From JASGDC01 sp047605865 (GTDB lineage Bacteria; Actinomycetota; Actinomycetes; Actinomycetales; Micrococcaceae), in NCBI GenBank assembly GCA_047605865.1, contig JASGFC010000003.1, forward strand, positions 9,199 to 73,198: a stretch of DNA of 64,000 bases, in the 5' to 3' direction. Numbering within the stretch: position 1 is the stretch's first letter; every line of letters begins with the position of its first letter. The notes under the pieces are model-generated. The model searched no databases and was not told where the DNA came from. It was given only the letters and a program-made list of their open reading frames with translations. This document shows positions 58,817 through 64,000 of this stretch, one piece after another. Both the position numbers and the translations under genes were made by a program.

Positions 58817-59941
58817 TTAGTTGTCTTCTTGATCTTCAGCATTATCAGAAGTAGTATCTTCTGTTGCCGGTTCTTCTGAATCAGTAGTAGCTACGTCTTC
58901 AGTATCAGTAGTAGCTGCATCTTCAGCAGGAACAGCAACAGTATCAGAATCAAGATTAGTAGATTCAGCATTAACTGCTTCATCTTCAGTAGCTTCACGA
59001 GCATCAGATTTGATGTTCTCAGCTTTTTCAGCTAACTCTGCATCTTCTTCATCTGAAGATGAACTAGTTGTATCAGAAGCTGATGTTTCAGTATCTACTG
59101 AAGTAGCTTCATCTGTTGTACTTGCAGTTGCATCAGTTGTTGGTGTTGAATCTGTTGTAGCTGCATCAGTTTTACTATCAGCTTCAAGCAATTCACGTTC
59201 CCATTCAGCCATTGGTTCAGCAGCTTTACCTTTTCCACCAGTAGCTTTTTCATGGCGAGCAATAGTGCCCTCAGCTACTGCATCAGCAATAATTTTGGTG
59301 AGAAGTTGGATAGAACGAATAGCGTCATCATTACCAGGGATTGGGAACTGAACTTCATCAGGGTCGCAGTTAGTATCAAGGATTGCAACAACCGGAATGT
59401 TCAAACGCTTTGCTTCAACAATAGCTAGGTGTTCTTTGTTAGTGTCAACAACCCATAGTGCAGCAGGGGCTTTGCCCATATCTCGGATTCCACCTAGAAC
59501 TGTTTCTAACTTTTGTTTTTCACGGCTTAACAGAAGCAGCTCTTTTTTAGTGTAACGAGAACCAGCAACATCGTCGAAATCAATTTCTTCAAGTTCTTTC
59601 AGGCGGTCAATACGCTTAGAAATAGTATCGAAGTTTGTGAGCATACCACCTAACCAACGATGGTTAACATAAGGCATACCAACACGAGTAGCTTGTTCTT
59701 GAATTGGTTCCTGTGCTTGACGTTTTGTGCCTACAAAAAGCACCTTGCCGCCTTGAGCTGCAGTATTCTTGATGAAGCTATAAGCTTCATCAATGTATTC
59801 AAGAGACTTGCGTAGATCAATAATATGGATTCCGTTGCGTTCAGTGAAGATGAAGTCTTTCATCTTAGGGTTCCAACGGCGAGTTTGGTGTCCAAAGTGT
59901 ACACCACTATCTAAAAGTTCACGTGTAGTGACAACAGCCAT
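58817..59941 (-). CDS. rpsB: 30S ribosomal protein S2 with long acidic C-terminal tail
   Basis: Small-subunit protein S2, 374 residues. The core, residues 1 to about 235, is canonical (LLDSGVHFGHQTRRWNPKM; RWLGGMLTNFDTI; DTNCDPDEVQFPIPGNDDA). About 130 further residues are nearly all Asp, Glu, Ser, Thr and Ala, far beyond the core. Many Actinobacteria have some extension; this one is long and of low complexity. I chose ATG 59941 with AAAGGAAC in front, not the upstream GTG at 59962. The tail is the only unusual part. Confidence 0.95.
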   Translation of the reverse strand: MAVVTTRELLDSGVHFGHQTRRWNPKMKDFIFTERNGIHIIDLRKSLEYIDEAYSFIKNTAAQGGKVLFVGTKRQAQEPIQEQATRVGMPYVNHRWLGGMLTNFDTISKRIDRLKELEEIDFDDVAGSRYTKKELLLLSREKQKLETVLGGIRDMGKAPAALWVVDTNKEHLAIVEAKRLNIPVVAILDTNCDPDEVQFPIPGNDDAIRSIQLLTKIIADAVAEGTIARHEKATGGKGKAAEPMAEWERELLEADSKTDAATTDSTPTTDATASTTDEATSVDTETSASDTTSSSSDEEDAELAEKAENIKSDAREATEDEAVNAESTNLDSDTVAVPAEDAATTDTEDVATTDSEEPATEDTTSDNAEDQEDN

Positions 59942-60106
59942 GCTGTTCCTTTCATGCACCATAAAGATGCGTTTAACGGTTATGTGCCTGGTATCGCTAC
60001 TAAAATCCTAACTAAACTTCTGAAAAATGAGGTTACTCATTGACCAATAGCGTAGACCGAAAGGTTTTATTGCACGATACGCGAAGTCAGTTCGCTATGA
60101 ACTGCT
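59942..60106 (-). other. Long 5' leader of rpsB
   Basis: From the predicted start point near 60106 to the rpsB ATG is about 165 nt of untranslated RNA. It includes a hairpin CAGTTC-ATAGC-GAACTG at the 5' end. S2 leaders bind S2 for feedback in other bacteria; no known family was recognised here. Confidence 0.4.
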
Positions 60107-60112
60107 GCTTCT

Positions 60113-60141
60113 ACCTTACCATTTAGGAACTGCACTGCCAA
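60113..60141 (-). promoter_or_regulatory. Promoter of rpsB-tsf
   Basis: On the minus strand TTGGCA (60141-60136), a 17-nt spacer and TAAGGT (60118-60113) form a good sigma-70-type promoter. Confidence 0.65.
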
Positions 60142-60190
60142 TTTATAATCGCTGCGTTCTCCAACCACTGTGGATTGAACACAAAACTGC

Positions 60191-60220
60191 TTGTTGAGGC
60201 AATGATGCAAATGCTAGACC
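60191..60220 (+). promoter_or_regulatory. Promoter of the M23 gene (leaderless)
   Basis: TTGTTG (60191-60196), 18 nt, and an extended TGC-TAGACC -10 (60215-60220) end six bases before the ATG at 60227. No Shine-Dalgarno is present. Confidence 0.5.
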
Positions 60221-60226
60221 TAGTCT

Positions 60227-60694
60227 ATGAAAGCTTTTTTATCTATAGTCTTAACTTTATTGCTAGCATCCTTCGTGTCTGCTAGTGGGCAAAAACCAAA
60301 CTGGCGCTCACCTACTGGAAAAGTACAGCTAAAAAGACCTTTTGCTCCTGGAAAATTTAACTGGAATGCTGGCCACCGTGGAGTTGACCTTGGAGGTCAT
60401 CGTGGTCAAAATATTGTGTCCCCAGCTGATGGAGAAGTATTTTTTGTAGGTAATATTGCAGGTAAAAAAACTTTAAGCATTAAACATACTGCCCATCTTC
60501 GTAGTACTTTTGAACCTGTCATTTCTCCGTTAAAGAAAGGAGATATGGTTAAGAAAGGTCAAGTCATTGGCACTTTGCTAGCTGACCATGAAGCTTGCCC
60601 TGAATGCTTGCATTGGGGCGTCAAAACAGGAGAACGTTACCTGAATCCACTCTTGTTTTTAAACTTACAACACGCAATCTTATTACCACGATAA
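60227..60694 (+). CDS. Exported M23/LytM-domain protein with an altered active-site motif
   Basis: A 155-residue protein with a signal peptide (about residues 1-20, ending in SASG). The LytM fold has the first zinc motif H50-x3-D54 in HRGVDLGG and a third ligand His 129 in LHWG. The first His of the usual HxH motif is Cys 127, so the general base of active endopeptidases is missing. The same gene is found divergent from rpsB in other Actinobacteria (Rv2891-type). It could be a peptidoglycan-binding regulator of amidases rather than a hydrolase (inference). The MptB-like gene follows after 25 nt. Confidence 0.82.
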   Translation: MKAFLSIVLTLLLASFVSASGQKPNWRSPTGKVQLKRPFAPGKFNWNAGHRGVDLGGHRGQNIVSPADGEVFFVGNIAGKKTLSIKHTAHLRSTFEPVISPLKKGDMVKKGQVIGTLLADHEACPECLHWGVKTGERYLNPLLFLNLQHAILLPR

Positions 60695-60719
60695 GTCAAG
60701 GTAAAATCAAACAAGAACT

Positions 60720-62258
60720 ATGAATCCAGAAATACTAGAAGAACGTCAACGCACGCATCGTGCTCTTATTTTAGGCTTTTGGGGCTCCCTATGTCTTTTG
60801 ATTGCATCATGGGCATTAGGAAAAATTCCCCAGGCAGTTAATACTGACTTCCCTTGGATTATGCATATTCGACAAAGCCTCAATTTGACGTTTCTTTTTG
60901 TACTTCTTGCAGTTTTTGGTGCGGTACTTCATGTGATTGCATGGGCAAAATTAGCAACAAGCATGAAGAAATGGAACGATTCATCACTTACGGTGGTTAA
61001 ACAAGCTGCTTTGTGCTGGACGCTGCCACTGTTTTTTAGTTTCCCCATGTTTAGCGATGATGTGTTTGCATACTTTGCTCAAGGCAGGTTAATGTATAAC
61101 GGCTTAGACCCTTATACTACTGGCATTTCTGCCTTGCCGAACTGGCGAGCACAAGGAGTAAGTGAAATGTGGACGGAATCTCCCACACCATATGGACCAT
61201 TGTTCCTCCTCATTGAACTCATAGTAGTTATTCTTTCGCACAATAACGTTGCTTTTGGTGTCATTGGATTTAAGATTGCAGCACTAGTAGGTATCTTGTT
61301 GTGCTATGTTTACATACCAAAAGTTGCCAAACAAAATGGTATCAACCCTGCAAAAGCAACATGGCTGACAATTGCAAACCCACTCTTTAGTTTTGCATTC
61401 ATGATTTCCGCCCATAATGATGCCCTCATGATGGGCTTGCTGGTCGCTGGTATCTACTATGTTCTAGACAAAAAGTTTGTTCTAGGAATTATCATTGTAA
61501 GTGCTTCTATTGCCATAAAACCTATTGCACTTTTGAGTCTGCCTTTTCTTGGGTTAATTTGGGCTAGGCATTATAACCCCTACCCCAATAGTTGGTTTCA
61601 AATTAAAACATGGATTGTTACAGCTCTATTAGGGTTTGTGCCTGTTATTGTTCTTGGTTTAATCATTGGAGTTCCTCCAGGCTGGGTACAGGCTTTTACC
61701 ACCCCTGGTCAAACTTTTTCTTTCTATGCTCCGGTAAGCTACCTAGTCTATGCATCCAGTTTTATTGCAGGAAGTTCTGGGGCAACAGTAGTTAAAGCTG
61801 TTTTTGCTTTTTTGACTGTTTGTATCATTCTGCGACTCATTTTTATGGATGGAACACCACGTAGTATTCTGCAAAGATGCACACTAGCCTTTGCAGTTAC
61901 TGTGGCGCTTTCTCCTGTTATTTATGGCTGGTATGTTTTATGGGTCATTATTCTTTTTGCCATAAGTTTTGAACATAATGACAAATACACACTGCCACTG
62001 ATCTATCTCAGCGTGCTGTACACGATGGCACCCTTTGCTGAACCAATGGATGTTTCTGTTCTTGTAGATGGACTTGGTTTAGTAAGACTACTTGCCATCG
62101 CTTGTATGTTTGGTTCTTGTTATTGGTTAATCTTCAAGGATAAGAGCATGAAACTGCTCTACCAATTCGAGCGTCAAAACACTCAGCAACTTAAACACCA
62201 GCTCAAATATGAAACTCCACGTTTGCAGAATCCTTTAGTAAACGCTCAACTAAAATAA
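60720..62258 (+). CDS. Polyprenol-phosphomannose-dependent alpha-mannosyltransferase (MptA/MptB-like)
   Basis: GT-C membrane enzyme of 512 residues with about 13 hydrophobic segments. The loop after TM3 has FPMFSDDVFAYFAQGRLMYNGLDPYTTG, cut here at FSDDVFAYFAQGRLMYNGLD; its acidic pair is the GT-C catalytic site and the sequence is typical of actinobacterial alpha-1,6-mannosyltransferases. These elongate the mannan backbone of lipomannan-like glycans on the outer face of the membrane. With the PIG-V-like enzyme and two GT4 genes it indicates mannosylated lipoglycans. The C-terminal 50 residues are hydrophilic and basic. Confidence 0.85.
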   Translation: MNPEILEERQRTHRALILGFWGSLCLLIASWALGKIPQAVNTDFPWIMHIRQSLNLTFLFVLLAVFGAVLHVIAWAKLATSMKKWNDSSLTVVKQAALCWTLPLFFSFPMFSDDVFAYFAQGRLMYNGLDPYTTGISALPNWRAQGVSEMWTESPTPYGPLFLLIELIVVILSHNNVAFGVIGFKIAALVGILLCYVYIPKVAKQNGINPAKATWLTIANPLFSFAFMISAHNDALMMGLLVAGIYYVLDKKFVLGIIIVSASIAIKPIALLSLPFLGLIWARHYNPYPNSWFQIKTWIVTALLGFVPVIVLGLIIGVPPGWVQAFTTPGQTFSFYAPVSYLVYASSFIAGSSGATVVKAVFAFLTVCIILRLIFMDGTPRSILQRCTLAFAVTVALSPVIYGWYVLWVIILFAISFEHNDKYTLPLIYLSVLYTMAPFAEPMDVSVLVDGLGLVRLLAIACMFGSCYWLIFKDKSMKLLYQFERQNTQQLKHQLKYETPRLQNPLVNAQLK

Positions 62259-62266
62259 TCAAGGCA

Positions 62267-62281
62267 TATACTTAATAAATG
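62267..62281 (+). promoter_or_regulatory. -10 box for a leaderless S33 hydrolase mRNA
   Basis: TATACT (62267-62272) ends six bases before the ATG at 62279, with no Shine-Dalgarno. Confidence 0.45.
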
Positions 62282-63610
62282 GACTACACTTTAAGATTTG
62301 ATGTGGCTATTAAAGACCACTATCTGCATGTTCCCCTCGATTACAATAATCCACATGGTTCAGAGATAACTATTTTTGCTAGAGAGTTTGTTGACCCAAA
62401 CAAGAAAGATCAAGATTTACCTTATCTTTTATTCCTCCAAGGTGGTCCAGGTTTTAAAGGTGATCGTCCAGCTCTAGTTTATGGCTGGCTAAAAGAAGCT
62501 CTCAAAGAATTTAGGGTTATTATCTTAGATCAACGTGGGACTGGCTTGTCTGTTCCGCTCAATAGGCAAACCCTTGAAACTATAGGTGAACCAGAAAGCC
62601 AAGCAGCGTTTTTAACATATTTTAGAGCAGATTCTATTGTCAAAGATGCCGAAGAGTTTAGGAAATATTTTAATCAAGAAAAATGGACTACTTTAGGCCA
62701 AAGTTACGGTGGATTCATTACCTTTACTTACTTGTCACTTTTCCCTGAATCCTTGCAACGTTGCCTTGTCGCCGGAGGCACTCCACCTATCTATCACGAT
62801 TGCTTGACAGTCTATCATCGTGCTCTCTACTCAACAGCCTTAGCGAACAAAAAATACTTTGAAATGTATCCAAGAGATCAACAAATTTTGAATGAAATTC
62901 GTGACCACCTTGCTGAGCATGAAGAGTTCCTACCTAATGGTGATCCCTTAACAACAGAGCGAATCCAACTCATCGGTAATTTATTAGGTACCACTTATAG
63001 AGTTCATAACCTTCATTACCTTCTGCAAGAAACTTTCGTCCAAGCAAAAGGCGGTAGAAGACTCAGCGATACCTTCCTGAGCAATATCGCAGAACTAATT
63101 TGCTTTGCCCCTCACCCGCTCTATATTTTGATGCATGAAACCATTTATGCTCAAGGTAAAGCTTCATTGACAAACGCAAAACAAGCAATATGGGGTTTGA
63201 AACATTACGGTTTTCAAGGAGAAATGCGAAAAGATTCTAAAGATTTATCTGCAGATTTCACTCCTACAGCAGAGAATGTTCAATTAGTAGGAGAAATTTA
63301 TCAGCCATGGTTGTACCGTCAAGATTCAGCTTTAAAACCACTTAAAGACACCTTCTACCAGCTTGAAAATCTTTCAAGAAATTATGAATGGTCGCCACTA
63401 TACAATCGGAAAAAACTTGCTAACAACCAAGTACCCCTTGCTTGTATCGTCTATGAACACGATGTCTTTGTGGATAAAGAACTCTCTTTAGCTACTTTAG
63501 AAAAGGTTCACTCTGCCAAGGTTTGGGTCAGTGATGAGTACCAACATGACGGGCTTCGTGTCGATGGAGAGAAAATATTCAAGCGCCTACTTGAGATGAC
63601 TCAAAAGTAG
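62279..63610 (+). CDS. Alpha/beta hydrolase, prolyl-aminopeptidase-like (S33)
   Basis: Cytosolic serine peptidase-like protein of 443 residues. It has the S33 oxyanion motif LLFLQGGPGFKG (about residues 57-68), ILDQRGTGLS (about 95-104), and the nucleophile elbow LGQSYGGF (Ser about residue 143). A helical cap domain follows. The catalytic Asp is probably in VYEHDVFVD and the His in DEYQHDG, near the C-terminus. Such enzymes release N-terminal proline from peptides, complementing the Xaa-Pro aminopeptidase. No signal peptide. A small hairpin (63611-63625) follows but without a T-run. Confidence 0.87.
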   Translation: MDYTLRFDVAIKDHYLHVPLDYNNPHGSEITIFAREFVDPNKKDQDLPYLLFLQGGPGFKGDRPALVYGWLKEALKEFRVIILDQRGTGLSVPLNRQTLETIGEPESQAAFLTYFRADSIVKDAEEFRKYFNQEKWTTLGQSYGGFITFTYLSLFPESLQRCLVAGGTPPIYHDCLTVYHRALYSTALANKKYFEMYPRDQQILNEIRDHLAEHEEFLPNGDPLTTERIQLIGNLLGTTYRVHNLHYLLQETFVQAKGGRRLSDTFLSNIAELICFAPHPLYILMHETIYAQGKASLTNAKQAIWGLKHYGFQGEMRKDSKDLSADFTPTAENVQLVGEIYQPWLYRQDSALKPLKDTFYQLENLSRNYEWSPLYNRKKLANNQVPLACIVYEHDVFVDKELSLATLEKVHSAKVWVSDEYQHDGLRVDGEKIFKRLLEMTQK

Positions 63611-63640
63611 ACGCTTGATAAGCGTAAGCTGCTGAAGAAC

Positions 63641-64000
63641 TTAGTTGCTGCTTACAACATCTTTACTATTGCTAGAGCTCTGGCTGTTACTAGAAGAACT
63701 ATTACTACTAGAGCTACTACTTTGGTTAGCTTCTCCAAGATTCTTTAGCTCGTCAAGATTACCGTTCATCCAAGAAATGTAATCAGTATCGTCACTCATT
63801 TCATCGTCAAATTCAACAACTGGTAAGTTAACACTTTCAGCATGATCCCTTGCAGTAACTGAATTCTCATCTTTATCAGCTTGATTGTAGGCATACAACT
63901 TGAAGTTGCTATTATCTAGAGAATCATCAACTTGTTGCATCGAGAGCTGATCTCCTGACTTAGATGAATCTGAGCGAGAATCATTATCATCGCTAGAACT
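63641..64000 (-). CDS. Ser-rich protein, C-terminal part (5' end outside window)
   Basis: The minus-strand frame is open from the window edge to the stop at 63641, about 119 residues. The sequence is acidic and Ser/Asn/Asp-rich, with SSSSSNSSSSNSQSSSNSKD near the end and no hydrophobic segment. An internal ATG (63940) is not needed as a start because the frame runs on upstream for 20 more codons. It looks like a disordered tail of a larger protein. I recognise no family. Confidence 0.6.
   Translation of the reverse strand, partial: SSSDDNDSRSDSSKSGDQLSMQQVDDSLDNSNFKLYAYNQADKDENSVTARDHAESVNLPVVEFDDEMSDDTDYISWMNGNLDELKNLGEANQSSSSSSNSSSSNSQSSSNSKDVVSSN

Noticed and set aside
59010..59351. Plus-strand open frame opposite rpsB tail
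   Set aside because: It is a shadow of the Asp/Ser/Thr repeats; no ribosome site or family resemblance.
63611..63625. ACGCTT-GAT-AAGCGT hairpin after the S33 gene as terminator
   Set aside because: Six-base stem with no following T-run.

Overview
The window is one contiguous chromosomal stretch from an actinobacterium (Actinomycetota) with unusually AT-rich DNA; by eye roughly two fifths G+C, not computed. The placement rests on gene neighbourhoods known from Mycobacterium and relatives: mrp / DUF1003 / MgtE-CBS; TIGR00730 / DivIVA / dapE; pnp followed by an M16 peptidase; an M23 peptidase divergent from rpsB; DUF3107 near a DEAD-box helicase; the mycobacterial-type DapD; and a polyprenol-phosphomannose-type GT-C mannosyltransferase. 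TatB and a Tat-exported protein argue against Bifidobacteriaceae, which generally lack Tat. I cannot name the genus from sequence alone.

Layout. 1-8.6 kb (+): the end of lexA, an amino-acid permease, a LOG/HAD pair, DUF3107, RNB ribonuclease, DEAD-box helicase, PHP phosphoesterase and MarC. 8.7-14.6 kb: a membrane-anchored Ser-rich protein, Xaa-Pro aminopeptidase, then MgtE-CBS / DUF1003 / Mrp divergent from a general-stress membrane protein. 14.6-18.7 kb (-): an operon LOG - DivIVA - mannosyltransferase - leucyl aminopeptidase - tatB. 18.7-19.9 kb: a DUF559/AbiEi-type endonuclease gene bracketed by two copies of a 56-bp palindrome. 19.9-26.6 kb: dapE coupled to an MFS exporter, tRNA-Asn, a Tat-exported protein behind a poly-C promoter, a glycosyltransferase, tRNA-Met, a copper chaperone and a second glycosyltransferase. 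26.6-33.4 kb: DMT transporter, CDP-alcohol phosphatidyltransferase, DUF1469/DUF3618 fusion, dapD, a TAP-like hydrolase and an M16 peptidase. 33.6-39.8 kb (-): pnp with a structured leader, rpsO, ribF, two small membrane proteins and truB. 39.9-43 kb (+): two tandem POT peptide transporters. 43-60 kb (-): a housekeeping super-cluster rpsB-tsf, pyrH-frr-cdsA, DivIVA-dxr-rseP, ispG-proS, rimP-nusA-ylxR-infB-rbfA. 60.2-64 kb: M23 peptidase, mannosyltransferase, S33 hydrolase and the end of a Ser-rich gene.

Most of the window is core metabolism and translation: lysine/DAP synthesis (dapD, dapE), MEP isoprenoids (dxr, ispG), phospholipids (cdsA, CDP-alcohol transferase), peptide uptake and trimming (POT transporters and five peptidase-like proteins), RNA decay (PNPase, RNB, PHP, helicase), and the path from transcription to ribosome maturation.

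The best leads are: (1) a C10 tract exactly inside the -35/-10 spacer of the promoter for a Tat-exported protein, with the layout of a phase-variable promoter; (2) a family of four 56-bp foldback repeats in two sequence subtypes, whose paired arm changes preserve the hairpin; (3) a PD-(D/E)XK endonuclease gene sitting between two of those repeats, with its stop codon inside one, suggesting a REP/RAYT-like mobile unit with an unrelated enzyme; (4) one repeat fused end to end with a perfect 56-bp bidirectional terminator. Several genes also start about 6-8 nt after a -10 hexamer, as expected for leaderless mRNAs.
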